Below are positions 26,907-35,992 of a DNA stretch of 64,000 nucleotides, piece by piece. The DNA comes from Terrimesophilobacter sp963702165. Its GTDB lineage: Bacteria > Actinomycetota > Actinomycetes > Actinomycetales > Microbacteriaceae. Made by a program: the position numbers and the translations under genes. Under the pieces are notes generated by a model, which saw nothing but the letters and a program-made list of their open reading frames with translations, was not told where the DNA came from and did not search any database. Numbering within the stretch: the stretch's first letter is position 1; each line of letters begins with the position of its first letter. Location of the stretch: contig OY969722.1 in NCBI GenBank assembly GCA_963702165.1, positions 2,356,001 to 2,420,000 on the forward strand, read 5' to 3'.

Positions 26907-28250
26907 GTGACCGGCAAGCAGGCCAGAGCATCGTCCAGGGCGGCCACCGCCGACTTCGCACCGCCCTCCGGTGCAGGCCATGCGGTCTGGCCGATCACCA
27001 TCTACGTCTGCGTTCTGCTTCTCATTCCCGCGAACCTCACGATCCCTGCCCTGGGCTCGGTCGGTACGCCTGCCCTGCTGATCGGGCTAGGCGGGCTCGT
27101 CTGGTGGATCGGCGCCCAGCTGAATCGTGACACGCCCACGCTAATGCCAGCCCAGCCGGTGAGGTGGGCGATGGTGATCTTCACCCTCACAGTGCTGTTC
27201 AGTTACATCGCGGCAATGACGCGCCCGCTTGAGGAACTCGAACTCAGCGCATCCGACCGCGGTCTCCTTCTGATCGGATCGCTCCTGGGCATAGTGCTGC
27301 TCGCGTCGGACGGTCTTCGCGGCATCGACCGGATCGAGGTGCCGTTGCGGGTCCTTGCGGTGCTGGGAGGCGTCGTAGCGGCGATCGGAATCGCACAGTT
27401 CTTCACTGGACTTCCGATCGTGAATCTGGTGGAGATCCCCGGTCTGGCGCCGAACAACGAGCTGACAAGCGTGTACGACCGCAGTGGATTCGCGAGGGCG
27501 GCAGGCACCTCGGTTCACCCGATCGAGTTCGGTGTCGTGCTTAGCATGATCCTTCCGATCGCTCTTCATTTCGCCTTTGCCGACGCGGGTCGTCGTTCCT
27601 GGTTCATCCGCTGGGTGCCGGTCGGCCTCATCGTCCTCGCCATCCCCATCACCATCTCGCGCTCCGCGATCCTCACGGTCGCCGTGGTCCTGCTGCTGCT
27701 CATTCCGACCTGGCCACGCGCCCGGCGCTGGATGTCATACGTCGTCATCGCGGGCGTCGGCTCGGCGGTCTATGTTGCGGTGCCTGGCCTGTTGGGTGCC
27801 ATCTCCGGGTTGTTCCTCGGCATAGCCGCGGACGGCAGCGCCCAGTCCCGCACGGACAGTTACGCCGTCGCTGTGGATTACATCCTCCGTGCACCGGTCT
27901 TCGGTCGCGGCTTCTCCACCTTCCTGCCGCAATACCGGATCCTTGACAACCAGTACCTCCTGTTGTTGATCGAGATCGGGATCGTCGGGACCGTCGCAAT
28001 CCTCGTGCTGTTCAGCACCGCCCTCGTCACGGCGATCAGGACCCGACACCGATCGCATGACCCGCGTACGCGCAGCTTGCTCCAGTCGCTTATTGCGCTG
28101 GTCGGTGCCGGTGCCCTCAGTTTCGGCACCTTCGACGCGTTCGCCTTCCCGCAGGTCACCGGGCTGCTGTTCCTCGGGATCGGCCTGATAGGGGCGGTAT
28201 CGAACACTGTCAATTCGTCGGCCCGCCACCTCGACCCCCGACGTGCGTAG
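26907..28250 (+). CDS. O-antigen ligase / Wzy-type polymerase family protein
   Basis: A 447-residue protein with about 12 membrane segments and a large extracytoplasmic loop (FFTGLPIVNLVEIPGLAPNNELTSVYDRSGFARAAGTSVHP). ARAAGTSVHPIEFG and FGRGFSTFLPQYRILDNQYLLLLIEIG match the Wzy_C/WaaL family, including the conserved Arg and His. It would polymerise repeat units on the outer face. GTG start at 26907. It converges on the flippase gene through a hairpin in the 13-nt gap. Confidence 0.86.
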   Translation: MTGKQARASSRAATADFAPPSGAGHAVWPITIYVCVLLLIPANLTIPALGSVGTPALLIGLGGLVWWIGAQLNRDTPTLMPAQPVRWAMVIFTLTVLFSYIAAMTRPLEELELSASDRGLLLIGSLLGIVLLASDGLRGIDRIEVPLRVLAVLGGVVAAIGIAQFFTGLPIVNLVEIPGLAPNNELTSVYDRSGFARAAGTSVHPIEFGVVLSMILPIALHFAFADAGRRSWFIRWVPVGLIVLAIPITISRSAILTVAVVLLLLIPTWPRARRWMSYVVIAGVGSAVYVAVPGLLGAISGLFLGIAADGSAQSRTDSYAVAVDYILRAPVFGRGFSTFLPQYRILDNQYLLLLIEIGIVGTVAILVLFSTALVTAIRTRHRSHDPRTRSLLQSLIALVGAGALSFGTFDAFAFPQVTGLLFLGIGLIGAVSNTVNSSARHLDPRRA

Positions 28251-28254
28251 GGCG

Positions 28255-28277
28255 GCGCGATTCTTACGAATCGTCGC
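28255..28277. terminator. bidirectional hairpin between Wzy-like and flippase genes
   Basis: GCGCGATTC (28255-28263) pairs with GAATCG and CGC (28268-28277) with a one-base bulge. The flippase stop codon starts just after the left arm and reaches into the loop. It fits a compact shared terminator for convergent genes, though no T-run follows. Confidence 0.45.
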
Positions 28278-29734
28278 GCAGCAACGCCCGGACGGTGCGA
28301 CGGTACCGGGGGGCGACCACGAGCGCGTAACCGGCGCAGCCGATCAGCCCACCGATTGCGAGGGTCGCGAACCCCGATGGCACAAGTGTCGTGACCAGCC
28401 AGGCAGACAGCGCGACCACCACGCAGCCGAGCAGGGGGAGCGCGAAGTCCGCCACAAGAGGCAGCAGTCGAACGCCGACCCGATGCAGTAGGAACCCGGC
28501 GCCGGGCAGCACCACCACGATCACGACAAGCGCGTGAGCGATTGCCACCCCCTGGATGCCCAACCACTGCGCCCCGACAACGAGCGCCGGAATCAGCACG
28601 ATCAGCCAGATGGCGTGCAACCAGGCATTTCCGACCGACTTCCCAACCGCGGCCAGGTAGTCGTACGCCAGTTCGACGATGAGCCGGCCCAGGCTCAGGA
28701 TGACCAGCGCGGGCACCGCGACCGCCGATGGCTCCCACCGGTCGCCGTAGAGGAAGGTCACCAGTTGTATCGCGTACACGGCCAGCAGCACGCACATCAG
28801 GCCGGCAAGCCCAAGCACCAGGTACTGCGCGCTGCGGTAACCGGCGGGGCCGTTGCCGGTCTGATGCAGCCGAGCGAACGCCGGTGTTGTCACGCGCCGG
28901 ACCACCGACGACACCAGCATCATCGGCCACGCGCTGAGGTTGAATGCCAGCAGATAGAACCCGAGCTGCTCGGTGCCGAGCAGGCGACCGACAACGACAA
29001 AGTCGACGTTCACCAGCGCCAGCAGCAGCAGGCTAGCCCCGGCGAGCGGAAGCCCGAATCTAAGCACCTCGCCGGCCGCCCGTCGATCGAACCCCGGCCA
29101 CACCTTCTGCGGCGCGAACAGGATCGAGAGGATGCCTGTCACCAGGTTCCCGACGACCGCACCCCAGGCGAGGCTCCACGCGCCGTAGCCGGCGATCGCG
29201 AGCAGGATCGTGATCGGAGTGCTGATCACGAAGGCAGCGGCGTCGATCTGCATCCGTCGCGCCTGCATGAACGCTCTCGTGAGCAGCGCAACCGGAACCG
29301 AGGTCGCGCCGTCGATGAGCACCGCGACGCTCATCAGCTGCACAACTCCCGCGGCCTCCGGCACCCCCATCGCGGCCGCGAACGGCCCTGCAGCGATCAG
29401 GCTCAGTGCGAACAGTGCGGCACTGGACACGATCGACAGGGTCGCTACCGTGGGTGCGATCCGGTCGATCGGGCCCCTGGTGGCGTACGAGCGCGACGCT
29501 GACTCCCAGTTCGTTGGCGCTCAGCAGCAGATTCAAGGCGACGAGCGCGACCGCGTACACCCCGAAGTCCTCCGGTGCGACGATGCGCGCGATGACGATC
29601 CCTGCCAGGAACGAGCCCAGCCGAGCCACGAGCGTGTTGACGAAACTCCACAGGAGCCCGCTGCGAATCTGTGTCTTCAGCGCTGGGGCGCTGGATTCCG
29701 GCGTCGGCACGGGGTCACCGAATGGAGCAGACAT
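28264..29734 (-). pseudogene. Wzx-type flippase (polysaccharide exporter) with a frameshift
   Basis: The N-terminal frame (ATG 29734) gives LKTQIRSGLLWSFVNTLVARLGSFLAGIVIARIVAPEDFGVYAVALVALNLLLSANELGVSVALVRHQG, a standard flippase start. The rest (APTVATLSIVSSAALFALSLIAAGPFAAAMGVP onward, ending 28264) is in another frame. The break is at the G/C run 29471-29477. Removing one base joins the two into about 489 residues with 12-14 membrane helices, and the span of 1471 nt is one more than a multiple of three. If real, export of the repeat unit would fail unless another flippase exists, so a base-call error is plausible. Confidence 0.8.
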
Positions 29735-29735
29735 G

Positions 29736-30845
29736 TCACACCAGCGAACGCAGGGCCTCGGCCACCTTGACCTGCTGCTGCTCCGTGAGCTGCGGGAACA
29801 TCGGCAGTGACAACAGCTCGGCGGCGGCGCGCTCGGCGACGGGGAAGTCGCCTGGCGCGTAGCCGAGTGACCGGAAGGCGCCGGTCAGGTGCACGGGTGT
29901 CGGGTAGTGCAGGCCGGCGCCGATTCCCGCATCCCGCAGGCCGGTGAGAAGCCGGTCCCTGTCCTGGACGCGGATGGCGTAGATGTGCCAGACGGGGAGG
30001 TTGCCCTCGAGCACAGTGGGTGTCCGAATTCCGGGCAGGTCGGACAGCAGTTCGTCGTATCGCTTGGCGGCTTCACGCCGTGCTTCGTTCCAGTCCTCCA
30101 GACGGGCGAGCTTCGCGCGCAGCACGATCGCCTGGATCGCATCCAGCCGGGAGTTGAATCCGACCTCGTCGTGTACGTACTTGACGCTGCTGCCGTGGTC
30201 GGCGATGCGGCGGACGCGACGGGCGAGTCCGTCATCGTCGGTGAGCACCGCGCCGGCATCCCCCGCTGCGCCCAGGTTCTTGCCCGGGTAGAAGCTGGTC
30301 GCCGCTATGGTGCCCAGCGAGCCCGCCGCGCGGCCGTGCCGCCGGGCGCCCTGCGACTGCGCGGCGTCCTCGATGATGGTCGGCGCCGTGTCAGAGAACT
30401 GTTCGACGGGTGCGGTCTGGCCGTAGAGATGCACCGGAATGATCGCGGCCGTTCGCGGCGTCACCGCCGCGGCCGCTGAGGCGGGGTCGAGCAGCAGGGT
30501 GTCGTCGTCGACATCGGCGAGCCGGACCGTCGCGCCGGCGCGCGCCACGGCCTCGGCAGTCGCAATGAAGGTGTTGGCCGGCACGACGACCTCGTGGTCC
30601 TGGCCGATGTCGAGCGCGCGGAGAGCCAACTCGATGGCGTCGGTGCCGTTGCCGACCCCAACGCAATTGCGGACCTCGCAGTAGGCGGCGTACTCCGCTT
30701 CGAAAGCGGCGACCTGCGGGCCACCGATGAACTCGGCCCGGGAGATTGCGTCGAGGAGCGGCTCGCGGATGTCGTCGATGACCTCGGCGTGCTGCAGTTG
30801 CAGATCCAGGAACGGTATGGCGGTGGCGGTGGTGACGGTACTCAC
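29736..30845 (-). CDS. DegT/DnrJ/EryC1/StrS sugar aminotransferase (1)
   Basis: A 369-residue PLP enzyme, GTG start overlapping the upstream gene by GTGA. Signatures are IPFLDLQLQH, FEAEYAAYCEVRNCVGVGNGTDAIELALRAL, EDAAQSQGARRHGR and the PLP-lysine motif SFYPGKNLGAAGDAGAVLTDD. Near the C-terminus are HLTGAFRSLGYAPGDFPVAE and LPMFPQL. It transaminates a keto-sugar nucleotide, typically at C3 or C4. With the Gfo/Idh/MocA oxidoreductase it could act like WbpE. Confidence 0.92.
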   Translation of the reverse strand: MSTVTTATAIPFLDLQLQHAEVIDDIREPLLDAISRAEFIGGPQVAAFEAEYAAYCEVRNCVGVGNGTDAIELALRALDIGQDHEVVVPANTFIATAEAVARAGATVRLADVDDDTLLLDPASAAAAVTPRTAAIIPVHLYGQTAPVEQFSDTAPTIIEDAAQSQGARRHGRAAGSLGTIAATSFYPGKNLGAAGDAGAVLTDDDGLARRVRRIADHGSSVKYVHDEVGFNSRLDAIQAIVLRAKLARLEDWNEARREAAKRYDELLSDLPGIRTPTVLEGNLPVWHIYAIRVQDRDRLLTGLRDAGIGAGLHYPTPVHLTGAFRSLGYAPGDFPVAERAAAELLSLPMFPQLTEQQQVKVAEALRSLV

Positions 30846-32086
30846 GATGCGCGGCTTCCCCTCAGAGTCGGTTGCATTCGGCTGATGGTGTTGAAATCGT
30901 CTGATGGCACCCCACCGAGGCGGCGCCGCACCTTGCGGGCGACGTCGTAGCCGAGCACGGAAAGGTACGCCGGAACCAGCGCCACCTTCCTGCCCAAGCG
31001 AGTCTGCTCGCCCTCGATCGCCGAGCGGTACAGCTCGAGAACTCGATCGGTCGCGGCCTCGAGCCCGTAATTCGAGACAACGAGGTCTCGCGAAAACTCG
31101 CCAAGGTCGGCACGACGCTCCGGGTTCGCGAGCAGCTCGCGGAGGGCCCGCTCGAGGGTCACCGCTCCGTCGCCGCCATTGCCGATGCCGTACCAGCCGT
31201 CCCGCTCGAAGCGGGCGGCGCTCGCCGGCTCGAGAAGCTTCCAGAAGCCGCGCTCACCCTGCACGATGAGCGGCTTGCCGAACGCCATCGACCGCAGGGC
31301 GGATCCGCCCATCCCGAGTGCGATGTCGGCCGCGTCGTAGAGGCCACTCGGGTCGGCGAGGTTGCCGGTCAACTGCACGGCCGTCGTCCCCGCCACCGCA
31401 TTCACTCGCGAGGCGGCGGCCTCCAGCTCATCGCGCGCCGGTCCGTCGCCGGCAATCACCAGTCGGACCGGGAACTCCGCGGCCAGCTCACCGACCGCGC
31501 GGATCGCCGTACGCACACCCTCGAGCTTCAGCTCGGGCACCAGCCGACAGACCATGGAGACCACGAAGGTGCCCGGCTCGATGCCCAGCTGCTCCTTGGA
31601 ACGCTGCGGGTCACGCGGGCGGTCCCGCTCCGTGTCGACGGGCGGGACGAGCAGGCTCACGTTCTGTCCGCGGTGACGCTCGGCGGCCAGGATGCTTCGG
31701 GTGCCGACCGTGACCGGAAGCGACGGCGGGATGAACGGCGCGACCGCCATCGACATGACCGTGCTGACGACCGGCACGCTGCGAAACGCGAGCGGGCCGA
31801 AGGCCGCCTCGACGGCAGGCGGCCATTCGAACGCGTGCACGATGTCCGCCTTGAAAGCGCCCACCAGGCGGGTCAGCCGACGCATGACGGCGAACGACGG
31901 GCGGATGCGCGCCAGCGGTGCCGGCTCGTAGCGCACCCCGCGCTCGGTGAGGGTTTCGACGAGTCGGCCGGGCGGACCGAAGACGAGCACGTCATGCCCG
32001 CGACTCTGCAGGGCCGCGGCGATATCGATCGCGTTGCCCTGGCTCCCGCCCTGCTCCATCGAGTGCGGGTACACGACAATCCTCAC
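30842..32086 (-). CDS. glycosyltransferase family 4
   Basis: A 414-residue GT-B protein from GTG 32086. The N-terminal IVVYPHSMEQGGSQGNAIDIAAAL is a GT4 signature, followed by DIVHAFEWPPAVEAAFG, VSMVCRLVPELKLEG, LVIAGDGPARDELEAAA and GLYDAADIALGMGGSALRSMAFGKPLIVQGERGF. It overlaps its neighbours by 4 nt on both sides, tightly within the nine-gene operon. The donor sugar is unknown. Confidence 0.92.
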   Translation of the reverse strand: MRIVVYPHSMEQGGSQGNAIDIAAALQSRGHDVLVFGPPGRLVETLTERGVRYEPAPLARIRPSFAVMRRLTRLVGAFKADIVHAFEWPPAVEAAFGPLAFRSVPVVSTVMSMAVAPFIPPSLPVTVGTRSILAAERHRGQNVSLLVPPVDTERDRPRDPQRSKEQLGIEPGTFVVSMVCRLVPELKLEGVRTAIRAVGELAAEFPVRLVIAGDGPARDELEAAASRVNAVAGTTAVQLTGNLADPSGLYDAADIALGMGGSALRSMAFGKPLIVQGERGFWKLLEPASAARFERDGWYGIGNGGDGAVTLERALRELLANPERRADLGEFSRDLVVSNYGLEAATDRVLELYRSAIEGEQTRLGRKVALVPAYLSVLGYDVARKVRRRLGGVPSDDFNTISRMQPTLRGSRAS

Positions 32087-32766
32087 AGTGCGACTTCCTC
32101 GCTGGGGGCTTCCTCGCCGGAACCCTCAATGCGGGGGCTCCCGAGGATCGATGCGGGCACGCCGACCCAGGTCTCGTGAGCGGGAAGTGAGCGGGTCAGC
32201 ACCGCGCCCATCCCCAGCACGGAATAAGCGCCCACGCGGGTCTCCTCGCGAACCGTGGCGTTCATGCCGACGTAAGCCCCTTCGCCGATCCACGCGTGAC
32301 CGCCGAGGGAGACACCGGCGCAGAGGGTGGCGAACGACTCGATGATGCCGTCGTGGGTCAGCGTGACGTTCGGCATCACGACAACGTGCCGGCCGATAGC
32401 GACGTTGGTGGTGAGCTCGACGCCGCCGAGAATGATCGACCCGACGCCGACCACACACGTCGGCGGCACATGCACTCTCGGGTCGACAACGGTGATGTAA
32501 TCGCCATCCGTGCGCCCCTGCTCTTCGAGACGCGCGGCCATGCTGGCACGCGCTGCGCCCTTCCCAGCGCAGAGCAGCAGCCGCGCGCTCGGGTACCGGA
32601 TGGCGTCCGCGACGGACCCAAGCACGACGAGACCGTCAAAGTGCAGGCCGGTGCGCGTCGCATCATCGTCGAGACATCCGATCACGGTGTGCTCGCCGAC
32701 CCGACGCAGGACCTCCAGCGCCTCGCGCGCCAGCCCGCTCGCCGCGACCAGAATGACGTCAGCCAC
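32083..32766 (-). CDS. NeuD/PglD-family sugar N- or O-acetyltransferase
   Basis: A 227-residue protein with a small Rossmann-like N-domain (VILVAASGLAREALEVLRRVG) and a left-handed beta-helix of hexapeptide repeats (VGSIILGGVELTTNVAIGRHVVVMPNVTLTHDGIIE, IGEGAYVGMNATVREETRVGAYSVLGMGAVLT). The His in LTHDGIIE matches the PglD/NeuD catalytic base. Its gene overlaps the upstream DegT gene by 8 nt, the usual pairing for N-acetylation of a newly made amino sugar. GTG start. Confidence 0.9.
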   Translation of the reverse strand: MADVILVAASGLAREALEVLRRVGEHTVIGCLDDDATRTGLHFDGLVVLGSVADAIRYPSARLLLCAGKGAARASMAARLEEQGRTDGDYITVVDPRVHVPPTCVVGVGSIILGGVELTTNVAIGRHVVVMPNVTLTHDGIIESFATLCAGVSLGGHAWIGEGAYVGMNATVREETRVGAYSVLGMGAVLTRSLPAHETWVGVPASILGSPRIEGSGEEAPSEEVAL

Positions 32767-33919
32767 TGCGCACCGCCCTGGCCGGGGTCAGCAGCGCGTC
32801 GATCACGATCTCCTGCTCGCGTGGCTCGAGCTGGTGGTAGAGCGGGAGGATGAGCGTCGTGTCGGTCAGCCGCTCGGTCACCGGCAGCGGAACCCGCACC
32901 GATGCGCTGTGCGCGTACGGTGGCTGACGGTGTGCCGCCATGATGCCCCGGCGAGCGGACACTCCGGCGTCGGCGAGATGCTCGAGCAACTGCTCCCGGG
33001 TGAGCGGATACTCGTCGCCGACCTCGATCCACAGCGACTGGAAATTGCCGGCGCCATATGCAGGGTCATCGACTACCCGGATGCCGGGAACCTCACCGAG
33101 CGCCTCCCGATACCGCGCCGCGAGCTCGCGGCGCCGGAACACGAGCTCTGGCAGCTTGCCGAGCTGCACGATGCCGACGGCGGCCTGCAAATCCGTCATC
33201 CGGTAGTTGAAGCCGATTTCGTCGTACACCTCAACGGGAGACACCAGCGCCGCGTGCCGCTCGGCGGCCGAGACGCTCATCGAGTGCTCACGAAGGCGGC
33301 GAGCACGCTCCGCCCAGTCCGCCCGCGATGTCGTGAGCATTCCACCCTCACCGGTCGTGAGCAGCTTGCGGGGGTGGAATGACCAGGCGGCTATCTCGGC
33401 TCCAGCCCCGACCGGCCGCCCGCGGTAGCGCGAGCCGGCGCCGCACGCGGCATCCTCAATCACGGTGATGCCGAGCGGATCGCACAGCTGGCGGACCGGG
33501 TCCAGGTCGATGGGCACTCCGCCCTGATCGACCACGATGACCGCACGCGTGCGTTCGGTGATCAGCCCGGTGATGGTGTCGGCGGTAACGTTGCCGGTCT
33601 CGGAGTCCACGTCTGCGAAGACCGCCAACGCGCCGACATAGCTCGGGGCGTTCGCCGTCGCGATGAACGAGAACGACGGCACGATGACCTCGTCGCCAGC
33701 ACCGACACCGGCAACGACGAGCGCGAGGTGCAGTGCGGTGGTGCAGTTCGAGGTCGCGATCGCGTGCTCGGCCTGCATCGCCTCCGCGAAGAGCTGCTCG
33801 AAGCGGGCGACCTGCGGGCCCTGAGCGACCCAGCCGGACTCGATCACGGAGGTCACGGCATCCACCTCCGCCTGACCGAGCCAGGGTCGCATGACGTTGA
33901 TGCGCTCGCCCGCGGTCAT
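32759..33919 (-). CDS. DegT/DnrJ/EryC1/StrS sugar aminotransferase (2)
   Basis: 386 residues from ATG 33919 (MTAGERINVMRPWLGQAEVDAV), chosen because the longer frame to 33967 runs into the upstream gene. PLP features are EHAIATSNCTTALHLAL, EDAACGAGSRYRG and the lysine motif WSFHPRKLLTTGEGGMLTT. It differs clearly from the other DegT protein of the operon, so two amino groups or two amino sugars may be made. It is paired with the PglD-like acetyltransferase downstream. Confidence 0.92.
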   Translation of the reverse strand: MTAGERINVMRPWLGQAEVDAVTSVIESGWVAQGPQVARFEQLFAEAMQAEHAIATSNCTTALHLALVVAGVGAGDEVIVPSFSFIATANAPSYVGALAVFADVDSETGNVTADTITGLITERTRAVIVVDQGGVPIDLDPVRQLCDPLGITVIEDAACGAGSRYRGRPVGAGAEIAAWSFHPRKLLTTGEGGMLTTSRADWAERARRLREHSMSVSAAERHAALVSPVEVYDEIGFNYRMTDLQAAVGIVQLGKLPELVFRRRELAARYREALGEVPGIRVVDDPAYGAGNFQSLWIEVGDEYPLTREQLLEHLADAGVSARRGIMAAHRQPPYAHSASVRVPLPVTERLTDTTLILPLYHQLEPREQEIVIDALLTPARAVRSG

Positions 33920-34908
33920 TGGACCACCGCCCGCCCCGCCGAGATCTCCTCGCGCAGCGGCTCCCACCAGTCGACAAGCTCGGCGAGGCCCTCCTCGATG
34001 CCGACCTCGGCGACGAAGCCGAGGTCGCGGGCGGCTGCGCTGGTGTCCGCCAGTCGTCGCGCCACCGAGTTGACGACGCGATCCGGCCCGTGTTCGACCT
34101 CGAGTTCCGACCCCATCACCCGCAACAGGGCCTCCGCCAGTCCGAGCAGGCTCGTTTCGGTGCCGCTCGCGATGTTGTAGACGCCTTCGCTGAGGTCGCT
34201 TTCGGCGGCCAGCAGGTTCGCTCGCGCGATGTCACGCGTGAAGACGAAGTCCATCGTCTGCGCACCATCGCCGAAGATCAGGGGCGGGCGGCCATCCGCG
34301 ATCCGCTCCATCCAGCGCACCAGCACCTCGGTATACAGCCCGTGCACGTCCATGCGGGGACCGTAGACGTTGAAGTAGCGCAGCAGCACGTAGTCGATGC
34401 CGTACATCGCCCGGAAGCTGCGAATCATGCCCTCGTTGAACGACTTCGCCGCCCCGTAGAAGGTGTCGTTGTTGTGGTGGTGGTGGCGTTCGTTTGTCGG
34501 GAACTGCTCTGCCATCCCGTACACGGATGCGCTGGAGGCCGCGACGATCTTCGAAACCGAGTGGCGCGCGGCCGATTCGAGGACGTTGAATGTGCCATCG
34601 ACCAGCACCTCGAGCGCGAGCCGCGGGTCCTCTGCGCACTGCGTGATCCGGATGGCGGCCTGGTGGAAGACGATGTCCTTGCCGCGCGTGACGTCGTCCA
34701 CCAGTTGCAGGTCGCGGATGTCTCCCTCGACGAGAGTGACTCGGCCGCTTGACAAGGCCGGTTCCAGGTTCGCGAGCCGGCCTCGGACGAGATTGTCGAG
34801 TACGTCGATGTGGCGCGCACCGGCATCCAGCAACTGGTCGACGATGGTCGACCCGATGGTGCCTGCGCCGCCCGTGACGAGTACGTCGGCTCCTGCGATC
34901 GCGGTCAT
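33916..34908 (-). CDS. NAD-dependent epimerase/dehydratase (extended SDR, UDP-sugar 4-epimerase-like)
   Basis: 330 residues. The NAD motif is VTGGAGTIGSTIVDQLL near the N-terminus, Ser-Ala-Ser is at ASSASVYG, and the catalytic YxxxK is YGAAK. DGAQTMDFVFTRDIARANLLA is the usual sugar-binding segment. A His/Asn-rich ERHHHHNND loop just before the active site is odd. Most likely a UDP-GlcNAc or UDP-uronate 4-epimerase or a 4,6-dehydratase relative. It overlaps the genes on both sides by 4 nt. Confidence 0.87.
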   Translation of the reverse strand: MTAIAGADVLVTGGAGTIGSTIVDQLLDAGARHIDVLDNLVRGRLANLEPALSSGRVTLVEGDIRDLQLVDDVTRGKDIVFHQAAIRITQCAEDPRLALEVLVDGTFNVLESAARHSVSKIVAASSASVYGMAEQFPTNERHHHHNNDTFYGAAKSFNEGMIRSFRAMYGIDYVLLRYFNVYGPRMDVHGLYTEVLVRWMERIADGRPPLIFGDGAQTMDFVFTRDIARANLLAAESDLSEGVYNIASGTETSLLGLAEALLRVMGSELEVEHGPDRVVNSVARRLADTSAAARDLGFVAEVGIEEGLAELVDWWEPLREEISAGRAVVQ

Positions 34909-35966
34909 GCGACAACCTCCAGTTCAGTGCCCAAATTCAGGGGGACGGCGGCGCCGGCGGCGCGCAGGCTGACGGCAGCTGCGTCGAGTACCGACAGCAC
35001 GCGCATGCCGGAGTGTCCGTCCGTCAGTGGTGGCCTGCCCTCTCGGATCGCGCCGGCGAACTCGGCGGCCATCAGGGAGAGCGCCTCCCCCTCCGGCAAC
35101 GCTGGCGACCAGGTGTCGCCGAGGCGGTACGACACCGTTGCCGCGGTGCGCTCCGCTGTGCCGGCTGATTGGCGCTCGATGTCCACACCGCGGTCGTAGA
35201 TGCTCAGTCGCTGCTGCGGGTTGAGGTCGTCCCAGACCAGCGTGCGCTTGGTGCCGCCGATGACCATGTTGCGAATCTTGGTCGGGCTCAGCCAGTTCAC
35301 GTGCACGTGCGCGATAGCGCCCTTGCCGAACGGAATGGTGAGGTAGCCGACGCAGGCCTTGCCTGCCCCGAGCGGGTCGGCGCCCTGCGCCGAAACGGAG
35401 TGCGGCCGCAGCCCGCCGGGAATGATGAAGTCGAGGATGGACAGGTCGTGCGGTGCGAGGTCCCAGAAGACGTCGACGTCCGGCTGGATCAGGCCCAGGT
35501 TGATGCGCACCGAGTCGATGAACAGGATGTCGCCGAGCGCGCCGTCGGCGATCAGTTCGCGGATCTTCTGCACCGCCGGTGTGTAGCAATAGGTGTGGTC
35601 GGCCATCAGCACCAGTGAACGCTCGGCTGCCTCCTTCACCATCAGGCGGCCGCGTTCGCGGTCGTCGGCTAGCGGCTTCTCCACAACAACGTGTTTGTGG
35701 GCTGCCAGGGCGGCGACGACGAGGCTGTGGTGGGTGCGAGCGGGCGTGGCGATGGCAACCGCGTCGATAGAGGCATCCGCCCACACGTCGGCGACATCCG
35801 TGAGCACCTGCACACCGCCGACCAGGTCGGCCACCTTCTGAGCGCGAGCCGCGTCGATATCGCAGATCGCCGCGAGCTCCCACTGGTCGCTCGCGTGGAA
35901 ATTGCGGGCGAGGTTCGGTCCCCAGTAGCCCGCGCCGATGACGGCGATGCGGAGCTGCTCAGTCAT
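34905..35966 (-). CDS. Gfo/Idh/MocA oxidoreductase, UDP-amino-sugar 3-dehydrogenase-like
   Basis: 353 residues from ATG 35966. The Rossmann motif is VIGAGYWGPNLARNF, the catalytic Lys is in VVVEKPLA, and the substrate motif WDLAPHDLSILDFI is the one found in WlbA/WbpB-type enzymes. These oxidise the C3 hydroxyl of a UDP-GlcNAc uronate so that a DegT enzyme can add an amino group. The operon supplies the aminotransferase and acetyltransferase, and wecB/wecC are 15 kb away on the other strand. Confidence 0.9.
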   Translation of the reverse strand: MTEQLRIAVIGAGYWGPNLARNFHASDQWELAAICDIDAARAQKVADLVGGVQVLTDVADVWADASIDAVAIATPARTHHSLVVAALAAHKHVVVEKPLADDRERGRLMVKEAAERSLVLMADHTYCYTPAVQKIRELIADGALGDILFIDSVRINLGLIQPDVDVFWDLAPHDLSILDFIIPGGLRPHSVSAQGADPLGAGKACVGYLTIPFGKGAIAHVHVNWLSPTKIRNMVIGGTKRTLVWDDLNPQQRLSIYDRGVDIERQSAGTAERTAATVSYRLGDTWSPALPEGEALSLMAAEFAGAIREGRPPLTDGHSGMRVLSVLDAAAVSLRAAGAAVPLNLGTELEVVA

Positions 35967-35992
35967 TGCTCTCCTCGGTTTCTTGTTCGCGG

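Noticed and set aside
34425..34500. His-rich stretch as a metal-binding domain
   Set aside because: The four His residues are a single loop in an SDR enzyme and may be chance; no wider metal motif.
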